Positions 33,539 to 42,294 of a DNA stretch of 51,360 nucleotides are shown one piece after another. The DNA is from Balneolaceae bacterium (GTDB lineage Bacteria > Bacteroidota > Rhodothermia > Balneolales > Balneolaceae). A program made the position numbers and the translations under genes. Location of the stretch: positions 1 through 51,360 of the forward strand of contig JAASTO010000001.1 in assembly GCA_021767245.1 (NCBI GenBank), in the 5' to 3' direction. Numbering within the stretch: the stretch's first letter is position 1; each line of letters begins with the position of its first letter. The notes under the pieces are model-generated. The model was not told the origin of the DNA, made no database searches, and was given only the letters and a program-made list of their open reading frames with translations.

Positions 33539-34948
33539 ATGGCACTAAAAAAAGGTCAGGAAGTAGAATTAGATATCATTGACGCCGCATTTAAAGGAAA
33601 AGGGTTAGCCAAGATGGACGGCCTCGCCGTTTTTGTTCCCGGAACCACCCCCGGCGATAAGGTCAAAGCCCGCATCATCAAAAAGAAGAAGAAACACCGG
33701 GAAGCCAAATTACTGGAGATCCTTGAACCCAGTGAGCATCGCATCGACCCTAAATGTCAACATGCCAATGTATGTGGTGGTTGCAGCTGGCAGCACATCC
33801 CCTACTCAAAACAAGTGGAATATAAGGGCCAACAGGTCAAGGATCATATCACACGGATAGGCCACCTAGATGGAGAGATCGTTAAGCCGGCCATTGCTTC
33901 AAATGAAGAGTTTTACTACCGGAATAAGATGGAATACAGCATCAGTTCACGGCGATGGCTGACTGAGGAAGAGATCAAAAGTGATGCCTATGTGGATGAC
34001 TCAGCATTTGCGGCCGGACTCCATGCTCCCGGAAGATTTGATAAGATCCTGAATCTCAAAGAATGCCATTTACAGGTTCCTGAGTCGTATCAGATACTGG
34101 ACTTCATTCGTAATTACTGCATTAAGCACGGCATAGAACCGTACGATACGCTAGAAAATACCGGCTTTATGCGGCACATTATGATCCGGAATTCGCACTA
34201 TACCGACGATTTTATGGTGAACCTGGTGACTTATCAGGATGATCAATCGGTGATGGAAAAACTGAAAGATGCCCTGCTCAATGAGTTCCCATTCATTACC
34301 ACCATCGTTAATAACATAAACGATACCAAAAGCCCGACCGCAGAAGGCCGTTACGAAAAAGTATTACACGGACCGGGTTTTGTTATTGATAAGATCGGTG
34401 ACTTCACTTTTAAAATTCACCCTAACGCATTCTTTCAGACCAATACCGCTCAGGCCGAAAAACTATACGACGTGGCTAAGGATTTTGCCGAGATCAAAGA
34501 CAATGATATTGTGTATGACCTCTACTGCGGTGTGGGAACCCTTAGTTTATATATGAGCCCAAAAGCCAAACATGTACTCGGTATCGAACTTGTGGATATT
34601 GCCGTTCAAAATGCACGCTTCAATGCTAAAGAAAATGAAGTAGATAATGTCTCCTTTATTAAGGGAGATATGAAAGACGTATTTACTCAAGAGGTTGTAG
34701 ATGAGTACGGAACCCCTAATGTCCTGATCACAGATCCACCCCGGGCAGGTATGCATCCGGATGTAGTGAATCGGCTTTGTGAGCTCAAAGTACCACGTAT
34801 TGTGTATGTGAGCTGTAACAGCTCAACCATGGCCAGGGACCTGAAAGAGCTGAAGGAAGTTTATGACATCGAGGTGGTTCAGCCTGTAGATATGTTCCCA
34901 CAGACCTACCACATTGAAGCCGTTGCCAAGCTGACACTCAAAGACTAA
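33539..34948 (+). CDS. rlmD: 23S rRNA (uracil-C5)-methyltransferase, RlmD/RlmCD type
   Basis: A 469-aa m5U methyltransferase of the TrmA/RlmD group. An N-terminal TRAM domain (about residues 1-62) is followed by the iron-sulfur Cys set C73, C79 and C82 (CQHANVCGGCSW) and a later Cys (KECHL). The methyltransferase domain has VYDLYCGVGTLSLYM, ITDPPRAGMHPDV and VYVSCNSSTMARDL with the nucleophilic Cys. It probably modifies U1939 and/or U747-type sites of 23S rRNA; which one is not certain. It is in operon with the cNMP-domain gene and overlaps the UbiA-like gene tail to tail by 4 bases. Confidence 0.9.
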   Translation: MALKKGQEVELDIIDAAFKGKGLAKMDGLAVFVPGTTPGDKVKARIIKKKKKHREAKLLEILEPSEHRIDPKCQHANVCGGCSWQHIPYSKQVEYKGQQVKDHITRIGHLDGEIVKPAIASNEEFYYRNKMEYSISSRRWLTEEEIKSDAYVDDSAFAAGLHAPGRFDKILNLKECHLQVPESYQILDFIRNYCIKHGIEPYDTLENTGFMRHIMIRNSHYTDDFMVNLVTYQDDQSVMEKLKDALLNEFPFITTIVNNINDTKSPTAEGRYEKVLHGPGFVIDKIGDFTFKIHPNAFFQTNTAQAEKLYDVAKDFAEIKDNDIVYDLYCGVGTLSLYMSPKAKHVLGIELVDIAVQNARFNAKENEVDNVSFIKGDMKDVFTQEVVDEYGTPNVLITDPPRAGMHPDVVNRLCELKVPRIVYVSCNSSTMARDLKELKEVYDIEVVQPVDMFPQTYHIEAVAKLTLKD

Positions 34949-35751
34949 AAACTGTTATACAGAAACAAACCGTACCACACTATCGGAATGCTTTCCACCC
35001 AAAAAGAAGCGTAGTAAGGATGCTGATCTTCTTTGGCTTTCCAGATCGCCCACAGCGTGACCACAGCGATCAAAGCCGTGTACGACATCTCAGATTCAGA
35101 TATTATTGGGTTCAGAAATTGCAGCGATATAAATACAAGCAACAGACCTGAACCCAATAACCTGCTTTCTTTTACACCCAATATCTGAGGCAGGGTTCCT
35201 AACTCCTGTTCATCATATTTCAGGTCTCTGATCTCAAAAGGGATCGTCAACGCGATCACAAAGGCAAATCTTGATATCAATTCAAGGATCACCGATGATT
35301 GAACTAAATCAACTGAGTCTACCAAAGGAAATAGAACCGAAACCCCTGACCATGCTGCTGCGATCACAACGATCTTCCATCCCTTTACCATTCTGAGATT
35401 CTTACCTTTAAAAGCCGGTATGGCATAGAATAAGGTTAATATTCCAAAACCGGCCCCATAATAAATTACATTTTGAGAAACTTGTGTAGCCACATAGATC
35501 AGCCCCACCAAAGCCAAAAAGGTAAAAACCCTAAGTCCTTTAATACTAGCGGTAATTGAAAGGTGGTGTCGGTTTCCAACACCTGCATACTTCACGAAGT
35601 TATAACCCACAATAGTCCCCAATCCTACAAAAGCATACTCCCAGGCATCTGCTTTCAGATTAAACTCCGCGTAAGTTACTGCGCTTAGAGCTACGACAGC
35701 GAATGCCACATGAATACTGCTTTGAATGTAGAATTGAAATAGTTTTTTCAT
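34945..35751 (-). CDS. UbiA-like polytopic membrane protein with a degenerate first Asp motif
   Basis: A 268-aa integral membrane protein with about eight or nine hydrophobic segments. The order resembles UbiA prenyltransferases: VGYNFVKYAGVGNRHH where the first Asp-rich motif would be, TLFYAIPAFKGKNLRMVKGW, then IPFEIRDLKYDEQELGTLPQ matching the second motif (DxxxD...TLP). The first motif lacks the usual NDxxDxxxD acids, so prenyltransferase activity is doubtful. A TTG start at 35766 is possible, but the ATG at 35751 begins the natural sequence MKKLFQFYI. It converges with rlmD with a 4-base overlap. Confidence 0.68.
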   Translation of the reverse strand: MKKLFQFYIQSSIHVAFAVVALSAVTYAEFNLKADAWEYAFVGLGTIVGYNFVKYAGVGNRHHLSITASIKGLRVFTFLALVGLIYVATQVSQNVIYYGAGFGILTLFYAIPAFKGKNLRMVKGWKIVVIAAAWSGVSVLFPLVDSVDLVQSSVILELISRFAFVIALTIPFEIRDLKYDEQELGTLPQILGVKESRLLGSGLLLVFISLQFLNPIISESEMSYTALIAVVTLWAIWKAKEDQHPYYASFWVESIPIVWYGLFLYNSF

Positions 35752-35821
35752 AATATATTTTACCAAACAGAATAAGTGATGGCATAAGATAGTTCATCCG
35801 GAAGGCTGAATTTACCATGAT

Positions 35822-35840
35822 TTTATGACATGATCATAAA
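35822..35840. promoter_or_regulatory. Palindrome, possible operator between the UbiA-like and DPP-IV-like genes
   Basis: TTTATGA (35822-35828) and TCATAAA (35834-35840) form a perfect 7-base inverted repeat around a 5-base spacer. It lies in the divergent region (35752-35940), about 70 bases from the UbiA-like start and 100 from the peptidase start. It has the size of a dimeric regulator site, but no regulator is identified. Confidence 0.35.
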
Positions 35841-35940
35841 GCTGTGGATTGTGTTCCGCTTTAATTAGTGACACTATTTTACTTGTTTCAATCTCACTAA
35901 TCTATATATTCGCACCAAGTCAATAATTAATGTAACGTTT

Positions 35941-38277
35941 ATGAATTCGAGGATATCCAACATTTTCATTTTCGCGGTAATGTCAGTTTTGCTAACCGCT
36001 TGCTCTTTTAACACTGAGAAAGTCACCGAAGAGGATTATTTAAGAGCAGAACGGGCTCTCTCTTCTTACACTTCCGATCTTGTTTATAACACCATTTCAG
36101 GTCAACGGTGGACTGATGATGACGTGCTCCTGTACCAGCATGCGCTTAAAGAGGGAACTGAGTTTATGAAAGCAGACCCTGCGTCCGGTACTGCAGAGCG
36201 CGCGTTCGATCATGACCGACTCGCTAAAGTATTGTCCGGTATTCTGGATGAGGACATGAAGCCACTGGACCTTCCTTTCCGAACGTTCGATTATGTGGAT
36301 GGCCGACAATCCATTAGCTTTTCAGCAAAAGGAGAAACCTTTACCTGTGATCTCAGCGATTATGAATGTACCTCAAATGGGGATGTAAATGGGCGTAAAT
36401 GGAATGAATCTGTATCTCCGGATGGCACTAAAGCCGTTTTCATTCAGAATCATAACCTTTATATGAGAGATCTTGAAACCGGGAGGGTCACTCAACTGAC
36501 TTACGATGGCGAAGAAAACTTTGGGTATGCTACCAATAACGCCGGGTGGGTAAAAAGAGACAGCCCGGTGGTTTTGTGGTCACCTGACTCAAAACGTATT
36601 TCAACTTTCAAACAGGATGCCCGTGGAGTCAAGGATATGTACCTGGCATCCACCAAAGTTGGCCACCCTGAATTAGAGACCTGGAAATACCCACTTCCCG
36701 GCGATAGCCTCATCTTTCGTTTGAATCGCGTGGTGATCAACCTTGAGCCTTCACCTAAAGTGGTACCTCTTCAGAAAAGTCCGGATCCCCAAAGGTCAAC
36801 TATCACAGATCATGTGGCCGATTGGTCCGGAAAATTCCTGGATAATGAGTGGAGTGAGGACAGTAATATGCTCGCCTTTGTATCCGTTTCCAGAGATCAT
36901 CAGGATGCAGAACTCTTTGTGGCAAATCCCAATACCGGTTCAGTCAGGTCTGTGTATCGAGAAGAAACGGACACTTTCTTTGAATCGGGAGTGGATGGCA
37001 TCAGCTGGAGATTACTGGAAAACACCAATGAATTTATTTGGTTCTCTCAGCGCGATAACTGGGGACACCTGTACCTCTATGATCTTGAAACCGGAGATCT
37101 GAAAAATCAGATCACTTCCGGAAACTGGACCGTCCTCGAAGTCTTAAAAGTAGATGAAGATGACCGCACGATATATTTCACCGGTGGCGGTCGCGATGGT
37201 GAAGACCCATACTTCAATTACCTGTATAGCATTAATTTTGACGGCTCGGGGCTTAAACTCTTAACGCCGGAGATCGCTCATCATCAAGTAAATATATCTG
37301 AATCGGGTAACTATTTTGTGGATACCTATTCTACGCCAAACACTCCCCCTGTTTCCATTTTAAGAACAATGGATGGAGAGATCATTACCCAACTGGCGGA
37401 AGCCGACATCACCGACCTGCAAGCGGCCGGTTGGGTTGCTCCTGAACCTTTTAGCGTTAAAGCCCGCGATGGACAAACCGACCTATATGGGCTCCTGTAC
37501 AAACCATCCAACTTCAATTCCTCAAAGTCATATCCGGTACTAAATTATTTGTATCCCGGACCCCAATCCGGCAGTGTTGGAAGTCGTGCATTTAGAACCT
37601 CTCGTTCAGACAAACAGGCACTGGCTGAACTTGGATTTATTGTAGTGGAAGTGGATGCTCAGGGTACTCCCGGCCGTTCCAAGGCATTCCATGATTTTTA
37701 CTATGGAAACATGGGTGACAACGGCATTCCGGATCAGATCGCTATGATCCGTGAGCTTGGTAGCCGTTATTCATGGATGGATACATCACGTGTCGGTATC
37801 TTTGGACACTCAGGCGGTGGATTTGCATCAACGCGTGCAATACTTGCTTATCCTGATTTCTACGATGTGGCCGTATCCGGTGCCGGAAACCATGATAACC
37901 GCAATTATTCCGATGCATGGGGCGAAAAATGGCAGGGACTGCTGAAAGGCACCAATAACGATGGAGTAGCTGACGATCAGGCGACCAACTACGACAACCA
38001 GGCTAATCAGCTTTTGGCTGAGAACCTAAAAGGTAAACTATTGATCACGCATGGCACTCTCGACAGTAACGTACCGCCGTACAATACTTTACTGGTTGTA
38101 AATGCTTTAATAGAGGCCAACAAAGACTTTGATATGATCATGTTACCAAACCGGGGGCACGGGTACTACAGCGAAGACTATATGATGCGCAAGCGTTGGG
38201 ATTACTTTGTGAAACACCTGAAGCATGTGGATCCGCCAAAAGAGTTTGAGTTTGGTCAACAAAAGGATACCGAATAA
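35941..38277 (+). CDS. S9 family lipoprotein peptidase, dipeptidyl-peptidase IV-like
   Basis: A 778-aa lipoprotein (MNSRISNIFIFAVMSVLLTAC, lipobox LLTAC). An N-terminal beta-propeller of DPP-IV type (about 90-480; YDGEENFGYATNNAGW, VVLWSPDSKRISTFKQD) precedes an alpha/beta hydrolase domain. The triad is Ser624 in GHSGGG, Asp708 in HGTLDSNVPP and His740 in NRGHGYY. The nucleophile motif is GHSGGG rather than the common GWSYGG. It should remove dipeptides, probably Xaa-Pro, from peptides in the periplasm or at the surface. It is followed 10 bases later by a small unknown gene. Confidence 0.93.
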   Translation: MNSRISNIFIFAVMSVLLTACSFNTEKVTEEDYLRAERALSSYTSDLVYNTISGQRWTDDDVLLYQHALKEGTEFMKADPASGTAERAFDHDRLAKVLSGILDEDMKPLDLPFRTFDYVDGRQSISFSAKGETFTCDLSDYECTSNGDVNGRKWNESVSPDGTKAVFIQNHNLYMRDLETGRVTQLTYDGEENFGYATNNAGWVKRDSPVVLWSPDSKRISTFKQDARGVKDMYLASTKVGHPELETWKYPLPGDSLIFRLNRVVINLEPSPKVVPLQKSPDPQRSTITDHVADWSGKFLDNEWSEDSNMLAFVSVSRDHQDAELFVANPNTGSVRSVYREETDTFFESGVDGISWRLLENTNEFIWFSQRDNWGHLYLYDLETGDLKNQITSGNWTVLEVLKVDEDDRTIYFTGGGRDGEDPYFNYLYSINFDGSGLKLLTPEIAHHQVNISESGNYFVDTYSTPNTPPVSILRTMDGEIITQLAEADITDLQAAGWVAPEPFSVKARDGQTDLYGLLYKPSNFNSSKSYPVLNYLYPGPQSGSVGSRAFRTSRSDKQALAELGFIVVEVDAQGTPGRSKAFHDFYYGNMGDNGIPDQIAMIRELGSRYSWMDTSRVGIFGHSGGGFASTRAILAYPDFYDVAVSGAGNHDNRNYSDAWGEKWQGLLKGTNNDGVADDQATNYDNQANQLLAENLKGKLLITHGTLDSNVPPYNTLLVVNALIEANKDFDMIMLPNRGHGYYSEDYMMRKRWDYFVKHLKHVDPPKEFEFGQQKDTE

Positions 38278-38287
38278 GAACTTTTCT

Positions 38288-38653
38288 ATGACATCTTCAG
38301 AATTTAAGATAAGTGATAATGCTCCCCAGAATCTGCAGGACCTCTATGAGGAAGCCGCTGCCTGTTTACAGCATGGATTCTTCACGGGAGCATCAGCTTG
38401 TCTTCTCTTATTGAATACTGAGCTGGCTGAACTGATGGAAATTTTTGGTGAAAATCGTGAAGAACGCATTCATGCCCTGCGCGATAACACCAATGCAGAA
38501 TCTCAACTTTTCGATTCACTCCTATCATTAAAAAGATATGATAACGAGGAAACGGAAAGCTTGTCCTACGATGGCTGGAGCAATAATCAACTACGCCAGA
38601 TGCTTAAGATCTATTCTGAGATCATAGAGGAATATTACCCTAACTCGGTGTAG
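38288..38653 (+). CDS. Small helical protein of unknown function
   Basis: A 121-aa acidic, mostly helical protein starting MTSSEFKISDNAP. The segment LYEEAAACLQHGFFTGASAC with the following LLLLNTELAELMEI resembles DUF4145-type helical domains, but the similarity is loose and I do not assign it. An in-frame start at 38225 would overlap the peptidase by 53 bases, so the ATG at 38288 is preferred. It lies between the DPP-IV-like peptidase and a GNAT gene on the same strand. Confidence 0.68.
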   Translation: MTSSEFKISDNAPQNLQDLYEEAAACLQHGFFTGASACLLLLNTELAELMEIFGENREERIHALRDNTNAESQLFDSLLSLKRYDNEETESLSYDGWSNNQLRQMLKIYSEIIEEYYPNSV

Positions 38654-38683
38654 TATTCTCCTCATCAGACTGACATACACACA

Positions 38684-39199
38684 ATGAATATTGAATTTGT
38701 ACCGGTAACTCTTTCTGATATTACCCAACTTTCTGTATTAGCCCGTGAAACCTATTCAGAAACCTTTTCTGATATGAATAGTGCAGAAACGATGGCAACC
38801 TACCTCAATGAAGCATTCCACACAGAGCAACTCAATAAGGAAATATCAAATCCCGATTCATTGTTTTTGTTTTTGATGGTTGAAGGCCAAATTGCAGGAT
38901 ATCTGAAACTCAATGAAAATAAAGCGCAGTCTGAGTTTCAGGAACCGGATGGATTAGAGATCGAGCGTATTTATCTCAAAAAGGAATTTCAGGGTCATGG
39001 ATTGGGAAGTACGTTGTTGGATATAGCCATCGATATCGCTATAACTGATAACAAAAGTTATGTCTGGCTGGGTGTTTGGGAACATAATGACCATGCTATT
39101 GCATTCTACGAACACAAGGGATTTACAAGGACCGGATACCACTATTTTAATATGGGCTCCGAACGTCAGAAGGATTACATCATGCGAAAAGAGCTTTAG
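38684..39199 (+). CDS. GNAT family N-acetyltransferase
   Basis: A 171-aa acetyltransferase. The acetyl-CoA-binding motif is IERIYLKKEFQGHGLGSTLL (QxxGxG) near residue 94, followed by YVWLGVWEHNDHAIAFYEHK and GFTRTGYHYF, the usual motif B end. It resembles RimI/spermidine-type acetyltransferases of Bacteroidota (VWLGVWExNxxAIxFYxKxGF). The acceptor is unknown. It is the last gene before the AT-rich patch. Confidence 0.87.
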   Translation: MNIEFVPVTLSDITQLSVLARETYSETFSDMNSAETMATYLNEAFHTEQLNKEISNPDSLFLFLMVEGQIAGYLKLNENKAQSEFQEPDGLEIERIYLKKEFQGHGLGSTLLDIAIDIAITDNKSYVWLGVWEHNDHAIAFYEHKGFTRTGYHYFNMGSERQKDYIMRKEL

Positions 39200-39520
39200 A
39201 TCTAACCTTTAATCGATGGTATAAAATCCAATATGATCCATAATCTAACCGACTAAATATTTAAGTAATAGTCACCTACTATACTCCTAAAATTTGTTTC
39301 ACACTACTGTTTACACCTAATAAGTTTTGAGATGATCAGGTTCAGTGAGCTTGAGGTCATAAAAGTTATTATGTTTACTGCAAAGGATCTTTCATTCGCA
39401 TCTAGTAACCCGTGTAGAGTTTGAGATCCCCCATCTCATCGGCAGACAGGCTCGATTTACAATGTATTTGCCTTAAATATTCATTATGCACTCTGTGTCA
39501 ACAACTTTCCGGTTTTGAAC

Positions 39521-39555
39521 CAGGATTTGCAGGATCGTGACAGGATTTTTAGGAA
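39521..39555. repeat. Short tandem-like CAGGAT repeats
   Basis: CAGGAT occurs at 39521, 39530 and 39541, with a further partial AGGA at 39551, giving a period of 9-11 bases. Similar CAGGATTTNCAGGATTAACAG strings occur as dispersed debris in several bacterial groups, which I know only as a general impression. Confidence 0.45.
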
Positions 39556-39582
39556 CCCTATGTTTGTATTTCGAAAATATAT

Positions 39583-39602
39583 TCCCGTCCTTCAGGGCGG
39601 GA
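39583..39602. repeat. GC-rich hairpin, IS200/IS605-end-like
   Basis: TCCCGTCC (39583-39590) pairs with GGGCGGGA (39595-39602) around a TTCA loop, with one G-U pair. Hairpins of the form CCCGNCCTTNAGGGCGGG are typical of IS200/IS605 ends and their relics. It is not followed by a T-run, so a terminator role is unlikely. No transposase gene is nearby. Confidence 0.4.
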
Positions 39603-39771
39603 TATAATTAGGTATAACAGATAAAACACAAGGCTTGGTGTCTGTTTAGCCAATCATGTTACTGCATGGTTAGGCAAAATGCTATTAAAGCATCAAAGCC
39701 AAAGCTTCGAAATACCATCCGGCCTTTACTTGTTTAAGGGCGAAGCTTCTTTATCTTGGTTACTGATCCCT

Positions 39772-40554
39772 ATGAAAAAACTCTTCATTGCTATTTGGTT
39801 ATTAATTCTTCCCTTGTATTCAGTGTTTGCCTGCTCGTGTGCGAATGTTGATCTTAATAACCGGTATTTAATATATGATTTTATAGGGGTTGTTGAAATT
39901 GAAGGGTTGTTCGACAACGAAGAAAACAAACGATTTTAAACAGCAAACCTAAGAGTAATAGAAACTTTTAAAGGAAGCCCTCCCGCTCAAATCAAAATTG
40001 GCGGTACAGTGAAAGAATCGTATAGCAGTCAATGCGAAGTACCTGTCAGAAAAGGAGAGAAATGGCTTATTTTTATTAATGAACCTTCAAACACATCATT
40101 TATACTTGGGCAATGCGATGGCCCGATCAGGATTTTGGATAAAAAAGGTAACCAAGGTCATAGATACGAAACCATTGAAAATTATATGGAACAGTTGCGG
40201 TTTTTCAGAGAGCACGCTCCAAATATTCACTCAGAGGAGATCATATCTATTGATCAGGTCATGCTATTTGAATTCCTGAAATCCTATGAAGGAAGATCCT
40301 TTGAACAGTCAAAGGCTCATTACCTGATCCATTTTAACACAGACCTTAAGGTTACACAGATCAAAGCATTAGATGGGTTTTCTGAAGCTACAGATGATCA
40401 GATCATGAATTTCCTATCGAAAGAAGCCGAATGGTACGCCGGTTATTTTAAAACTAATAATAAAACAACCATAGAGAGTGATACACAATTTATCTTCACT
40501 TTGTATCATAACTCAAAAGATAAAACGTTGAGTCACGTTTATCAGGAAAGATAG
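39772..40554 (+). pseudogene. Secreted TIMP/NTR-like protein gene interrupted by one in-frame TAA
   Basis: The reading frame from the ATG at 39772 (MKKLFIAIWLLILPLYSVFA, then CSCANVDLNN) stays open to 40554 except for a TAA at 39937-39939 (codon 56). Sequence before and after the stop is in the same frame and reads as one protein of about 260 residues. A single AAA to TAA change would explain it. The start CSCA right after the signal peptide, the following FIGVVEIEG strand, QCEVPVRKGEKWLIFIN and the later GQCDGPI resemble the TIMP/NTR-like domains of bacterial secreted proteins. A downstream GTG at 40009 could restart translation but would lack the signal peptide. A sequencing error or programmed readthrough are the alternatives. 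Confidence 0.72.
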
Positions 40555-40615
40555 TTCGGGCTATCAATTTACGCTTTAACTCAAGCTTACATAAAATTGA
40601 TACCTCAACTTTATC

Positions 40616-42118
40616 TTATGAAGTCTCCTTTTTGATCTTATTACTCCCCATTAATCTCTTTCTAAAGAACCAAACCAGGAACAAGGCAATACCAAACTGA
40701 ACAATTACTGTCATAACAGAGAACGGACTTAGTGGATTATACCAGGTATCCGGGGCATATTCAGCGGCAGAAAGGTACATCCACCATCCCAGCAGGGTTA
40801 CAACCTCAACCGGTACCACGTATTTGATAATGATCTCCCACCATTTACCGAGTGTGGCTGAACGTTCTTCTGTATTGATCAGCTCATCACGGAATTTTTT
40901 AGTGCCATATTGAATCACAGCATAAGATATGAGTGCCCCTGAAACCAGTAGACCAAGCCCCCAAACAAAATCCTGATTGGCAAAGAAGTCTAAGTTGAGT
41001 GCTGATGGCATCCCGAAACCAAATCCGGCCAGGCAAATCACAATAGTCGCTCTTTTTCTTACAGCACCCATATCCACGAATACCTTAACAGCCAGTTCGA
41101 TCATGGAGATCAGTGAACTGAAAGCAGCGAAGGTCAGTCCCAGGAAGAACAGGATAGCAAAGATACCGCCGCCTCCCATGGTGGCAAACAGCTGTGGCAT
41201 CCATATGAAGGTTAATCCGGTTGATGCCGGTCCTGAAGTTTTCATCACATCAAGGATCTCTCCACTGCCCATCGTTGGACTCAGCGTACCAAACACCGTA
41301 GAGAAAATGATAATAGCTGCGACCAGTGAGACTACGTTATTGCCAATACCTGTTTGAAAAGCACTGACGGTAACATCATCGCTTTTACGCATATAGGCCG
41401 CATAGGTCAGGATCAAACCCCACGCGGCTCCGGTATCCCAGGCATTTTGAGTCAAAGCTTCCAACCAGATACCCGGTTTTTTCAGGGTTGACCAATCCGG
41501 GGTAAACAGGTACTCAACACCAAGTCCACTCCCTTCCAACGAAAGGGCTTTAAAAAGGGAAATGACCAGAACCAGTAATAAGGATGGTATTAAAACTTTA
41601 TTCACTTTTTCGATGGAAGAGATTCCCTTTAGTACAATATATCCTCCCACTCCCATTACAAAAGCATGCCCAATGAGTGGCCAGTTTGAGCCCTGAAATC
41701 CTTCCCAGATGGCATTAGCCTGTTGAAGGTCGCCGGGCAGTGCCGTGGTGATTGAAGTAATAAGATAGTATAAACACCAGCTTGCCACTACGCTGTAATA
41801 AAACATGATGGCTGTGGCAACAAAGCCAACAAATCCGCCTAACCAGCCTCGTTTTTCACCGATGAGAGCTACAAATGAACCTACAACCCCTTTACGTCCA
41901 TGCCTACCCATTCCGTACTCTGCAATAATAAGCGGAATAGACCATAACAACAGAAAACAAACCCACGCAAATAAAAATGCACCTGCTCCATCTTCCCCAC
42001 CATTTTGAGCAGCAATTCGGGGAAAACGCCAAATATTTCCTGTTCCAACGGCTATTCCCAATACACTTAAGATCATCCCCATTTTTGATGAGAACCGTTC
42101 TTTCGATGATGTAGGCAT
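40616..42118 (-). CDS. Sodium-dependent NSS-family (SNF) transporter
   Basis: A 500-aa membrane protein of the neurotransmitter:sodium symporter family, with about 12 transmembrane helices. The LeuT-like TM1 motif is VLGIAVGTGNIWRFP, which forms the sodium and substrate site, followed by PLIIAEYGMGRHGRKG. Other family segments are WDTGAAWGLILTYAAYM and the TM8 stretch FAAFSSLISMIE. It imports amino acids or related solutes with sodium; the substrate cannot be given. It fits a peptide-degrading marine organism. The gene stands alone, convergent with the pseudogene and divergent from the DUF2723 gene. Confidence 0.93.
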   Translation of the reverse strand: MPTSSKERFSSKMGMILSVLGIAVGTGNIWRFPRIAAQNGGEDGAGAFLFAWVCFLLLWSIPLIIAEYGMGRHGRKGVVGSFVALIGEKRGWLGGFVGFVATAIMFYYSVVASWCLYYLITSITTALPGDLQQANAIWEGFQGSNWPLIGHAFVMGVGGYIVLKGISSIEKVNKVLIPSLLLVLVISLFKALSLEGSGLGVEYLFTPDWSTLKKPGIWLEALTQNAWDTGAAWGLILTYAAYMRKSDDVTVSAFQTGIGNNVVSLVAAIIIFSTVFGTLSPTMGSGEILDVMKTSGPASTGLTFIWMPQLFATMGGGGIFAILFFLGLTFAAFSSLISMIELAVKVFVDMGAVRKRATIVICLAGFGFGMPSALNLDFFANQDFVWGLGLLVSGALISYAVIQYGTKKFRDELINTEERSATLGKWWEIIIKYVVPVEVVTLLGWWMYLSAAEYAPDTWYNPLSPFSVMTVIVQFGIALFLVWFFRKRLMGSNKIKKETS

Positions 42119-42294
42119 ATTAGTTTGATTTTCAGTTACAATACATAAACTTCAGGATCCGTTTTAGCTGCGAGATGTCTAAAATCTTATGTATCTTATT
42201 TTGATTAATATAAGGCTGTGCTTATCATTGCGAGCCAATCATAAAGTGTATTCAACAATATTCCAAAACCTTTTTGAGCCGTTAACCCTTTTTT

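Larger units (their letters stand above)
39200..39771. other. Non-coding AT-rich patch with short repeats and a GC-rich hairpin
   Basis: This 572-base stretch has no supportable gene on either strand and is the longest non-coding region of the window. It holds CAGGAT-type short repeats (39521-39555), a hairpin (39583-39602) and an AAGCTTCG/CGAAGCTT inverted pair (39702-39709 and 39741-39748). The texture looks like decayed mobile DNA; no transposase remnant is readable. Confidence 0.6.

Noticed and set aside
39583..39602. The GC-rich hairpin as a transcription terminator
   Set aside because: No T-run follows on either strand and no gene ends close before it.
39679..39771. N-terminal extension of the broken TIMP/NTR-like gene
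   Set aside because: The signal peptide starts cleanly at 39772, and the extra 31 residues derive from the repeat-like non-coding patch.
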